A stretch of 33,146 bases of DNA, from the NCBI GenBank assembly GCA_018812715.1, contig JAHJCT010000021.1, positions 1-33,146 on the forward strand, written 5' to 3'. The DNA is from Microcaldota archaeon. GTDB taxonomy: Archaea > Micrarchaeota > Micrarchaeia > Anstonellales > Bilamarchaeaceae. The first letter of the stretch is position 1. Each line of letters opens with the position of its first letter. Below the pieces are notes generated by a model. The model ran no database searches, was not told the DNA's origin, and worked only from the letters and a program-made list of their open reading frames with translations. A program made the translations under genes and the position numbers. Shown here piece after piece: positions 1 through 8,023 of this stretch.

Positions 1-1
1 A

Positions 2-1219
2 GGAGTTTCAATAAATGAAATTACCTGGCATTGGCTAACTTCAGAACTTGGAGGTTATGATGAATCTACATTTGAATTATGGAGATACGATTCCTCAGGC
101 TGGACAAACATGGGTGCAACATTAGATACAGGAGCAAATACTCTCAGCTTAACCAACATGATTCCAGCAAGTGTTTACGGAATATTACAAAATACTAGTA
201 CAACACCTGAAGATGAAAATCCAAATGATGAAGATAAGGAGTTTACACTATCATTTGATTCAACATGTGATGGCAATACTCTAACTGTTACTTATAATGG
301 CAATCCAGTTCCTGGTGCTTCAGTAAATGTTTATAATCCAAACAATATGCAAACCATTGCCTTAGGTACTACAAATGCTAGTGGTGAATTTGAATTTGAT
401 GCATGTAGCCTTACAGTACAAATTCACATAAGTAGAAATGGCTATGATTCAGAAACCATCACAGAAACTCTAATCACATGCTGTGAAGAAGAATGTACAC
501 TAAATGAAGACTGCCCAGACAACCAGGAATGTGATGATGGCATGTGTACTGACATTCCATGCACCTGTGGCCAAATACAAAACCATCAGTGCATTGAGTA
601 TGAATGCTGCTTTGATAATGACTGTGCTGAAGGTCAATGCATAAACAATACCTGCTTAGAATTAGGATGCCAATCAGATGAGGATTGTCAAGATTCAGAA
701 TACTGTGACTCAGGGGAATGCATACCAGTAACAGGTGAATGCGGCTATCCAGAAAATCATGCTTGGGTATCTTATGAATGTGGGGATGATCCAAACTGCC
801 CCGTTTGCCCTGATCAAGAATTCTGCAAAGACCATATTTGTATTGAAGGAGGACTTACTGGTCCTGGCACTGGTTTTGTAGGGGACAATGCAACCTTCAA
901 TGGAACAGAAAATGGAGGATCATGTGTATTCTGTGATGTTGAGATTACAGATCCTACTGGAAAGAAATACTCTGCTAAAACTGGCAGTGATGGTAGCCTC
1001 ACATTACCACTTACAACCAAAGGAAACTACACAATAACACTTCTTGCTCCTAATGGTCTTCCAGCAGCTACATTAATCATAGAAGCACTTCCAAAAGCCC
1101 CAGGTGAGGATATTAGTAAACCTACTGAAGTTTCTCCGACTGAAACACTTTTATGGCTCCTCATAATCGTTTTAGCACTAATAATACTGTTCTTATACTG
1201 GAGAAAGAAGAAAAAATAG
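2..1219 (+). CDS. C-terminal part of a large membrane-anchored surface protein (partial)
   Basis: The frame is open from the window edge, so the true start lies upstream; the ATG at 110 is internal. The visible part begins with a beta-rich repeat ending near MIPASVYGIL. Next comes a carboxypeptidase-regulatory-like domain (around VTYNGNPVPGASVNVYNP). After that is a strongly Cys-rich stretch with repeated units such as CTLNEDCPDNQECDDGMC and CQSDEDCQDSEYCDSGEC, likely disulfide-knotted. A second beta-sandwich (CDVEITDPTGKKYSAKTGSDG) follows. The protein ends with a hydrophobic helix LLWLLIIVLALIILFLYW and a Lys/Arg tail, a typical C-terminal membrane anchor with the bulk outside the cell. It is the same class of protein as the giant gene at the right end of the window. 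The exact role is unknown; adhesion or cell-wall structure is inference. Confidence 0.8.
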   Translation, partial: GVSINEITWHWLTSELGGYDESTFELWRYDSSGWTNMGATLDTGANTLSLTNMIPASVYGILQNTSTTPEDENPNDEDKEFTLSFDSTCDGNTLTVTYNGNPVPGASVNVYNPNNMQTIALGTTNASGEFEFDACSLTVQIHISRNGYDSETITETLITCCEEECTLNEDCPDNQECDDGMCTDIPCTCGQIQNHQCIEYECCFDNDCAEGQCINNTCLELGCQSDEDCQDSEYCDSGECIPVTGECGYPENHAWVSYECGDDPNCPVCPDQEFCKDHICIEGGLTGPGTGFVGDNATFNGTENGGSCVFCDVEITDPTGKKYSAKTGSDGSLTLPLTTKGNYTITLLAPNGLPAATLIIEALPKAPGEDISKPTEVSPTETLLWLLIIVLALIILFLYWRKKKK

Positions 1220-1227
1220 GCAAACAG

Positions 1228-1236
1228 TTATAAATT
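1228..1236 (+). promoter_or_regulatory. TATA-like box for the argF-carAB operon
   Basis: TTATAAATT lies 43-51 bases before the argF ATG in the 59-base gap after the preceding stop. A start site about 26 bases downstream would give a leader of roughly 20 bases. That leader contains GAGGCGGT at 1268-1275, which could act as a weak Shine-Dalgarno site four bases before the ATG. Unlike most genes here, this one therefore appears to have a short leader. Confidence 0.5.
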
Positions 1237-1278
1237 CTAACTGAGATTCATTTTTCTAGTTCTTTAAGAGGCGGTAAA

Positions 1279-2175
1279 ATGAATTTGTTGACAATAAAAG
1301 ATATGCCAGAAGATTTGATGAAAGAGGTCATAGACCTAGCAGTAAAAATGAAAAAAGAAGGGAACAGATCCAGGGATGATCTCAAAGGAAAGGTCTTAAT
1401 CTCACTCTATGAGAAGCCATCCACTAGAACGAGGCTCTCTTTTGAAACTGCAATGACCAATCTAGGCGGCCACACAATAGTTATGGATTTCAAAACATCT
1501 CAAATTTCGAGAGGAGAAACTATGGCTGATACGGCAAGGGTCCTAGAAGGATATTGTGATGTCATAAGTGCAAGATTATTCAAACAAACAGCACTTGAAG
1601 AGATTGCCAAAAATGTAAAAATCCCTGTAATAAATGCCTTAACAGATGTTGAACACCCGTGCCAGGCTCTAGCTGATATGCAAACAATCATAGAGTATGG
1701 GAAAGAAAAAGGCAAATTAGTCTACATAGGCGATGCAGCAAACAATGTAGCAAATTCCCTTATGCTTGTAGCAGCTCGTTATGGAATGCATGTGGTTCTC
1801 TGCGGACCTGAAGGCTATCTTCCATCTTCTGAATATCTCGAAGAAGCAGAAAAAACAGGGGCTAAAGTGGAGGTTACAAGCGACCCGGCATATGCAGTAA
1901 AAGATGCAGATGTTATATACACAGATGTTTGGGTTTCCATGGGAGACGAAGCTGAGAAAGAAAAGCGTTTGAATGACTTAAAACCTTACCAAGTAAATTC
2001 AGTTCTTCTCAAACAAGCAAAGCCAGATGCAATAGTTATGCATTGCCTTCCTGCCCATCGCGGAGAGGAAATAACTGATGAAGTAATGGATGGCGAACAG
2101 GCAGCAGTGTGGAATCAGGCAGAAAACAGGATGTGGGCACAAGAGGCACTTATCTTAAAATTGGTGAACGAATGA
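1279..2175 (+). CDS. argF: Ornithine carbamoyltransferase
   Basis: Makes citrulline from ornithine and carbamoyl phosphate in cytosolic arginine synthesis. The 298-residue product has the family landmarks in order. The carbamoyl-phosphate loop is EKPSTRTRLSFE (S48-T-R-T-R52). The 80s-loop-like segment is SQISRGET. HPCQ is at 126-129. The ornithine-binding loop is DVWVSMGDE (D216 to G222). HCLP is at 255-258 with the catalytic Cys. The SMG motif and arginine-type loops distinguish it from aspartate carbamoyltransferase. Length is slightly short but normal for the family. It is the first gene of an operon with carA and carB, which supply its carbamoyl phosphate. Its TGA overlaps the carA ATG (ATGA), so translation is probably coupled. 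Confidence 0.96.
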   Translation: MNLLTIKDMPEDLMKEVIDLAVKMKKEGNRSRDDLKGKVLISLYEKPSTRTRLSFETAMTNLGGHTIVMDFKTSQISRGETMADTARVLEGYCDVISARLFKQTALEEIAKNVKIPVINALTDVEHPCQALADMQTIIEYGKEKGKLVYIGDAANNVANSLMLVAARYGMHVVLCGPEGYLPSSEYLEEAEKTGAKVEVTSDPAYAVKDADVIYTDVWVSMGDEAEKEKRLNDLKPYQVNSVLLKQAKPDAIVMHCLPAHRGEEITDEVMDGEQAAVWNQAENRMWAQEALILKLVNE

Positions 2176-3218
2176 AAGCAGTGCTCGCCCTTCAGGACGG
2201 TACTGTGCTTCATGGCATTGGCTTTGGGGCAAAAACCGAGAGGGTGGGCGAGCTTGTTTTCAACACTTCTATGACTGGATATGAGGAAGCGCTTACAGAT
2301 CCGAGTTATGCCGGCCAGATTCTTCTTATGACCTATCCTTTGATAGGCAATTATGGAACAAATGGCAATGATAAAGAAAGCGATAAAATCCATGTAAGCG
2401 GCTTTGTAGTCCGTCAGATTAGCCCAGATCATGAGCACAGGCAAGCTGACAATTCTCTTAATTCATTTCTTGGTCAACAAGGAATTCCATGTATTTCAGG
2501 CATTGATACTCGCTTTCTTGTACGTAATATACGGGATAAAGGTGTTATGCCCGCAGCAATATCTGTTTCAAATAATGAGATTGATGTCAAAAATCTTTTA
2601 TCAAAAATAGCAGATTTTGATTATTCTGCAGTTGATTTTGTCTCAAAAGTAACTACTTCAACTCCGAAAGTTTTTGGGAAAGGAAAGAAAGTTGCTCTGA
2701 TAGATTTTGGAGTAAAAATGGGGATAGTAAGAGAGCTGGTAAAAAGAAACTGTGAAGTTCATATTCTTCCAAGCTACAGTACTTCGGAAGATGTAAAAGC
2801 CATCGAACCAGACGGAATTCTTCTTTCCAATGGTCCAGGGAATCCAGCAATCTTAACCCAAGCACATAAAACAATCCGTGAACTTGCTGACAAACCAATG
2901 TTTGGCATCTGCCTAGGCCATCAGCTTTTGGCCCATGCCTTTGGTGGGAGCACATATAAGCTAAAATTCGGCCATCGCGGTTCCAATCACGGAGTTCATG
3001 ATTTAATTAAAAATAGAATCAGCATCACAACTCAGAACCATGGCTTTGCTGTAGATAAAATTCCAGAAAAATTCGAACTTACACATATCAATGTAAATGA
3101 TAAAAGTGTAGAAGGCATGAAGGGCGATAATATATTTTCAGTACAATACCACCCAGAAGCCTCGCCAGGTCCTCATGATTCTACCTATCTATTCGATGAA
3201 TTTGTAAAAATGATGTGA
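2172..3218 (+). CDS. carA: Carbamoyl-phosphate synthase, small (glutaminase) subunit
   Basis: Hydrolyses glutamine and channels ammonia to CarB. The 348-residue protein starts MKAVLALQDGTVLHGIGFGA and shows the CarA N-terminal domain (VFNTSMTGYEEALTDPSYAGQI). A class I glutamine amidotransferase domain follows. The catalytic Cys247 is in FGICLGHQ, and His327 and Glu329 are in QYHPEAS, so the triad is complete. The frame is open further upstream to 2109, but the ATG at 2172 overlaps the argF stop and matches the family N-terminus, so it was chosen. The stop overlaps the start of the zinc-ribbon gene (TGATG). Confidence 0.96.
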   Translation: MKAVLALQDGTVLHGIGFGAKTERVGELVFNTSMTGYEEALTDPSYAGQILLMTYPLIGNYGTNGNDKESDKIHVSGFVVRQISPDHEHRQADNSLNSFLGQQGIPCISGIDTRFLVRNIRDKGVMPAAISVSNNEIDVKNLLSKIADFDYSAVDFVSKVTTSTPKVFGKGKKVALIDFGVKMGIVRELVKRNCEVHILPSYSTSEDVKAIEPDGILLSNGPGNPAILTQAHKTIRELADKPMFGICLGHQLLAHAFGGSTYKLKFGHRGSNHGVHDLIKNRISITTQNHGFAVDKIPEKFELTHINVNDKSVEGMKGDNIFSVQYHPEASPGPHDSTYLFDEFVKMM

Positions 3219-3562
3219 TGAATATGAAATGCAGTCTATGTAACAATGAAACAACTTGTGAAGAATGCAAGAAAGAAAAAAAAGAGGATTTCAAGCACAT
3301 TTGCTTTGAATGTTATAAGAAAAAAGAAGGAAAAGTGGATACAGAAAAAACCCACGTATGTATTCCGCCAGAGGAGCTTTCCAAAGCATATGATAGATTT
3401 ATTGGCGATACCATTAATCATGCCTTTAATGATCTTTGGGATGCAGAAAAGAAAAAACTAAAGGAACTTTCTAAACAAGACTTGGCCCGCACTTCTTTTT
3501 TTGAGGGTGCCAATTTTATGCTTGAATTTATGCGAAGAATATCTCAGGAGAATGAAAAATGA
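3218..3562 (+). CDS. Small zinc-ribbon protein of unknown function inside the car operon
   Basis: I do not recognise a named family. The roughly 114-residue product begins with paired cysteines CSLC, CEEC and CFEC within the first 40 residues, consistent with one or two zinc-binding sites. A charged helical part follows (HAFNDLWDAEKKKLKELSKQ), and the end resembles a protein-interaction helix (FFEGANFMLEFMRRIS). The ATG at 3218 overlaps the carA stop; a GTG at 3215 or ATG at 3224 is also possible. Its TGA overlaps the carB ATG (ATGA), so it is placed to be translated with both synthase subunits. A role in assembling or regulating carbamoyl-phosphate synthase is only a guess from position. Confidence 0.8.
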   Translation: MNMKCSLCNNETTCEECKKEKKEDFKHICFECYKKKEGKVDTEKTHVCIPPEELSKAYDRFIGDTINHAFNDLWDAEKKKLKELSKQDLARTSFFEGANFMLEFMRRISQENEK

Positions 3563-6500
3563 AGGTATTAGTGATAGGTAGTGGGCCAATTGTTATCGGA
3601 CAGTCAGCTGAAACTGTCTTGTGACAGCAGCAATTCGACTATTCCGGTACTCAAGCATGCAAAGCCCTTCGCGAAGAAGGAATAGAAGTAGTGCTTGTAA
3701 ATTCAAATCCTGCCACCATCCAAACTGATAGGGACATTGCAGATCGAATATACATCGAACCATTAACATTAGGCATATTGGAAAAAATAATTGAAAAAGA
3801 AAAACCCGATGCTTTGCTTGCAACTGTTGGTGGGCAAACTGGTCTTAATCTATCTATGGAACTTTTCAGAAATGGAATTCTTGAAAAATACAACATCAAA
3901 TTCCTTGGAACAGATGCCGCTTCCATAGAAATAGCAGAATCCAGAGAGCATTTCAACAGACTCATGGAAAAAATAGGTATACCGATATTACCGGGGAAAG
4001 TAGTGAAAGATTTCAAAACTGCAAAAGAATTTGCTGAATCTATTGGCTATCCGGTTATTGTACGGCCTTCATTTACTCTTGGTGGAAGTGGGGGTGGAAC
4101 CGCTTATGATGAAAAAGAACTTGAAAAAATTCTTGATCTCGCTGTACGTTTGAGTGCCACTCAAGAAACACTTATAGAGAAAAGTGTTTTAGGCTGGGGA
4201 GAATTTGAATATGAAGTTGTACGCGATTCAGCCGGCAATACCCAAATCATCTGCAATATGGAAAATATTGATCCAATGGGGATACATACCGGAGAAAGCA
4301 TTGTTGTTGCACCATCACAAACCCTTAGTGATGTAGATCACCAATCACTACGAAATGCTTCTTTGAAAATAGTTAATGCAATAGGCATAAAAGGATCGTG
4401 CAATGTCCAGCTTGCTATGAACCAGCAAACTGGAGAATATGTAGTGATAGAGGTCAATCCACGACTTTCACGCTCATCTTCCCTTGCTTCAAAAGCCACT
4501 GGATATCCAATAGCACGCGTTGCTACAAAAATTGCTTTGGGCAAAACCCTTCATGAAATCAAAAATGCAATAACTGATACCTCTGCAGCATTTGAACCTT
4601 CTCTTGATTATGTTGTACTCAAGATTCCTCGTTGGCCTTTTGATAAATTCCCAAAAACATCAAGGCAAATAGGCACACAAATGAAAAGCACTGGAGAAGT
4701 AATGGCAATTGGCAGAACTTTTCAGGAAGCGCTGAATAAAGCAATAAGAAGCCTTGAAATAAAAATACCCCAATTCAATCCAGATGAACATCTAAAAAAT
4801 GCCACAGATCTGAGAATATTTGCCATTATGGAATCATTTAGAAACGAAAGAAGCGTTGATTTGATCCATGAGATTACAAAAATAAATCGCTGGTTTTTGC
4901 ATCGTATTGAAGACATGATAAAATTGGAAAAGAAAATTGCTGAAAACGAACTTAGCCAAGAACTTCTCCTCACAGCAAAAAGAGCAGGATTCTCAGACGC
5001 CCAAATAGCCCTCCTTAAGCATACTAATGAACTTAAGATAAGAAATTTACGAAAATCATTTGGCATTGTGCCTACGTATAAGATAGTTGATTCCTGTGCA
5101 GGTGAATTTGAGGCACTCACTCCCTATTACTATTCTGTTTACGAGGATGAAAATGAAGCTGAACCATTAAAAGGAAAGAAAATTGTTGTAATAGGTGCAG
5201 GCCCAATAAGAATAGGGCAAGGCATTGAATTTGATTATTGCTGTTCACATGCTGCCTTTGCACTTCGTGATCTAGGGTACAAAAGTATAATGATAAACAA
5301 CAATCCCGAAACAGTGAGCACTGATTTTGATTCTAGTGACAGGCTCTACTTTGAACCACTTACATTTGAAGATGTTATGAACATTATAGAGAATGAGAAT
5401 CCTGATGGTGTCATCGTACAATTAGGAGGCCAGACAAGCATTAATCTAGCACATCATCTTTCAGAGGCTGGTGCAAATATAATTGGAACTTCAACAGATG
5501 GTATCGATATTGCCGAAGATCGTAATCGATTTAGTAAACTTATGAGAGAACTTAGCCTTCCCCAGCCAGAAAACGGCACTGCATTAAATGAAGAAGAAGC
5601 CCTTGAAATAGCCTCTCGTATAAGCTATCCAGTTGTTGTAAGACCTAGTTATGTTATTGCTGGAAGGGCTATGGAAATTGTAAGAAATGAATCAGAACTT
5701 CGTCGTTATATAACAGAGGCAGTAGATGTAAGTGAAAGAAAACCTGTCCTGATTGACAGGTATATAGACAATGCTATTGAATGCGAAGTGGATGCAGTAA
5801 CAGATGGTACGAATGTTTTTATTGGCGGCATTATGGAACACATAGAACCAGCTGGTGTTCATTCTGGAGATGCTAACATTGTCCTCCCTTCTCTTAGACT
5901 ATCTGATGTTGAGAAAGAAATGATAGTGGATTACACCAAGAAAATAGCTGAGGGCATTGGAGCAGTTGGTCTACTAAATATTCAATATGTAGTGAAAGAT
6001 GGCATTGTTTACATCCTCGAAGCAAATCCGCGGGCAAGTAGAACTGTTCCTTTTGTGAGCAAGGCAATCGGTATTCCCATGACTAAACTTGCAGTAAAAG
6101 CAATGCTTGGTGAAAAAATTTCTTCAACACCTCCAAAGCACAATCACTATGCCGTAAAAAGTATTGTTTTTCCATTCCTGAAACTCATGGGGACTGACAT
6201 CAAACTTGGACCTGAAATGAGGAGTACAGGAGAAACAATGGGCATTGGAAAAACCTTTGAAATGGCATATTATAAGGCATTATTGGCAGCCGGTATAACA
6301 ATAGAAAGTGAAAAACCAGCTGCTTTTCTGAGTTTTCGCGATGAAGATAAGAAACATGTTCCTGAACTTACTGAACTTCTGAAAAAATTAAGATTTCGTA
6401 TCTATGGAACCCTTGGAACAGTTGGCTCTGTGGAAGGTGCCATAGCCATACCAAAAATAGGCCGAGGCCACCCAGATGCAGTGGAATTAATAGAATCCGG

Positions 6501-6693
6501 CACAATCAATCTTGTAGTAAATAGTCCAACTCAAGGAGGTCATGCGCATACTGATGGATTTAAGATACGACGAGCAAGCATACAAAAAGGCATTCCCTGC
6601 ATTACAACAATTAATACTGCCTTTGAATTTCTGAAAGCATTGGAAAAAACTGAAGAACTAGAAGTAAGAACTGTGGAAGAATGGGCCAAGTAA
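3559..6693 (+). CDS. carB: Carbamoyl-phosphate synthase, large subunit, interrupted by a predicted 21-nt BHB intron
   Basis: Makes carbamoyl phosphate from bicarbonate, ATP and ammonia for arginine and pyrimidines. The ATG at 3559 overlaps the previous stop and encodes MKVLVIGSGPIVIGQSAE, the expected CarB beginning. Seven codons including TGA (3622-3624) then interrupt the frame, after which FDYSGTQACKALREEG resumes in the same frame. Without the 21 bases the product is 1037 residues, close to the usual size. Both halves are present. Half one has the ATP-grasp signature VRPSFTLGGSGGG; half two begins VVIGAGPIRIGQGIEFDY and has VVRPSYVIAGRAMEIV. The C-terminal regulatory MGS-like domain includes NLVVNSPTQGG. 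The first ATG after the stop, at 3691, would lose the start of the first domain, so it is unlikely to be the real start. Alternatives are a pseudogene or sequence error, but everything downstream is intact. Confidence 0.93.
3613..3633 (+). other. Predicted 21-nt archaeal BHB (tRNA-type) intron in carB
   Basis: The RNA can fold as outer helix AGTC (3602-3605) with GACT (3637-3640), plus A3606-T3635 with C3636 unpaired. The central helix is GCTG (3607-3610) with CAGC (3628-3631), exactly 4 bp. Bulge AAA is at 3611-3613 and bulge AAT at 3632-3634. The inner hairpin is CTGTC (3614-3618) with GACAG (3623-3627) around loop TTGT. A further CGGA/TCCG helix (3597-3600 with 3643-3646) extends the stem. 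The splicing endonuclease normally cuts after the second base of each 3-nt bulge, which would release 3613-3633. Joining then gives GCT GAA TTC GAC, coding AEFD. The fold and frame repair are seen in the sequence; splicing itself is inferred. Confidence 0.8.
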
Positions 6694-6714
6694 CTTATTG
6701 TTTACATCTGAACC

Positions 6715-6762
6715 TTTTTTTACTATCCATGTTTCGTCTAGATTATACTTTCTTTAATCTAG
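6715..6762 (+). terminator. U-rich tract and hairpin after carB
   Basis: A run of seven T at 6715-6721 follows the carB stop by about 20 bases, as expected for archaeal U-rich termination. It is followed by an 8-bp inverted repeat, CTAGATTA (6738-6745) and TAATCTAG (6755-6762), with a 9-base loop. Confidence 0.45.
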
Positions 6763-6832
6763 CCAGAACTCATACTCCTGTAATTATTTACATTGAAAAC
6801 ATTAGAAAACTACAAGCAATCGCTTCGCTAAG

Positions 6833-6869
6833 AGTATCGGATAGCTCAAAATTTCACTTATCCGATACT
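6833..6869. terminator. Perfect 11-bp hairpin between convergent operons
   Basis: AGTATCGGATA (6833-6843) and TATCCGATACT (6859-6869) form a perfect stem with a 15-base loop. It overlaps the last two bases of the opposite-strand membrane-protein gene and ends the convergent gap after carB. It could mark the 3' ends of both transcripts. No long T run is adjacent on either side, so it may instead protect mRNA ends. Confidence 0.45.
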
Positions 6870-8022
6870 AGAGAAACACCCTGAATAATAGTAGAAGTGT
6901 GGGGATTATTATTGCCCCCATAAGATTGATCCTTTCAACTCCTAATCGTATTGTTACTAATCCTAAGATTCCTCCTAAAGTCAGCACAAAAATTCCAGTA
7001 GTCCCATCCAAGATGAATGTTATGGAAGCCAAGTAAACTGCCAAGATGATATTCATTTTTGAAAAATCCAAAGAAGCAAGCTTTGCAATATATTTTCTGA
7101 GTGCATAAAGCACAGCAACAGCAATTGCAGTACTTAGAACAAAAAGAGCCAGAAGCAATACTAAATTTTCTTCGATCTTTATTGTTTCAGCAAGCCATAC
7201 AGTTGCACCTATTCTGGATTTTCCTATTGAAGCAGAGGTTGCCAATGAAAAAATTGCCTCACTTACAGATATTGAACTTATAGCTGCCAGATATCCGACA
7301 GTATTTAATGGTACAAAAATACTGGCAAAAGTAGCAACCTGAGATGGAGATCCAACTCCAGGAATCAGATCTGCAAGAAAACCAAGAACAACGCCAAGCA
7401 TAGAAAATTTCAAGAAATCAAACTCCATTGGTTTTTCTTTCTGTTCTGGCACTTCACTCTTCTGGTAGTTGATTATCGCAGCTATTGCAAACATCCCTGA
7501 AAAAAGAGGTAAAAATGGATCATATATTCCACTGTTTAGTGAGTAATATCCGAGCATACCAGAAGCACTAAAAACAAGAAGAGCCAGCCCCGGATTTCTA
7601 CTTCTATATAATAAGAGAACTGTTATGCCCAATAATATAAATTTCATATGTTCTCGTATAGCGCCATACACTAATGGAAACAGTTCAAGTGAAAGATGGA
7701 ATAGAGCGACTGAAATGAATACTGCCATAATACACGACAAAAGGATAACCTTCAGGGCATCAATTCCTTCTCCTCGTAAAACCATTCTCTGCCCTGGAAG
7801 CACTGCCACAACACTACTGATTTCTGGTATTCCAAAAAATATTGCAGGTATAAACGAAGTGACAAGATGTACAGGGTAAAGAGAGATTATCATTACTGCC
7901 ATTGCATTTTCATCAATATTAAGTGTTGAGAGCACAGAAATGATTGTATTGGCGTGCAATCCAGGAAGAAAACCGCTGAGAAAACCGAATATTACTCCCC
8001 CCAAAAAAGCAATCCAGTCCAT
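6868..8022 (-). CDS. TctA-like (DUF112-type) polytopic membrane protein
   Basis: A 384-residue protein, almost entirely hydrophobic helices (roughly ten). The family hallmark is a duplicated Gly/Pro hairpin: GFLSGFLPGLHANT near residue 13 and GFLADLIPGVGSPSQ near residue 220. These define the two inverted halves of TctA-type transporters, the membrane component of tripartite tricarboxylate uptake systems. Archaea often carry a shorter stand-alone form, and no TctB or TctC partner is seen nearby. The substrate is unknown. The start lies one base after the tldD stop, so it is the last gene of the KaiC-Roadblock-TldD operon. Confidence 0.8.
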   Translation of the reverse strand: MDWIAFLGGVIFGFLSGFLPGLHANTIISVLSTLNIDENAMAVMIISLYPVHLVTSFIPAIFFGIPEISSVVAVLPGQRMVLRGEGIDALKVILLSCIMAVFISVALFHLSLELFPLVYGAIREHMKFILLGITVLLLYRSRNPGLALLVFSASGMLGYYSLNSGIYDPFLPLFSGMFAIAAIINYQKSEVPEQKEKPMEFDFLKFSMLGVVLGFLADLIPGVGSPSQVATFASIFVPLNTVGYLAAISSISVSEAIFSLATSASIGKSRIGATVWLAETIKIEENLVLLLALFVLSTAIAVAVLYALRKYIAKLASLDFSKMNIILAVYLASITFILDGTTGIFVLTLGGILGLVTIRLGVERINLMGAIIIPTLLLLFRVFL

Positions 8023-8023
8023 C

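Noticed and set aside
2109-2171. Upstream extension of carA from the ATG at 2109
   Set aside because: The extra residues are the argF C-terminus read in another frame; the family N-terminus begins at 2172.
3622-3624. TGA in carB as selenocysteine
   Set aside because: CarB has no Cys or Sec at this place, and the surrounding seven codons have no counterpart in the family; the BHB fold explains the insertion better.
3691-6693. carB starting at the first ATG after the in-frame TGA
   Set aside because: It would drop about 37 conserved N-terminal residues of the first domain, which are all encoded upstream in the same frame from the ATG at 3559.
6681-6884. Small plus-strand open frame after carB
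   Set aside because: It overlaps the carB end and the hairpin region, resembles no protein and has low-complexity coding; treated as chance.
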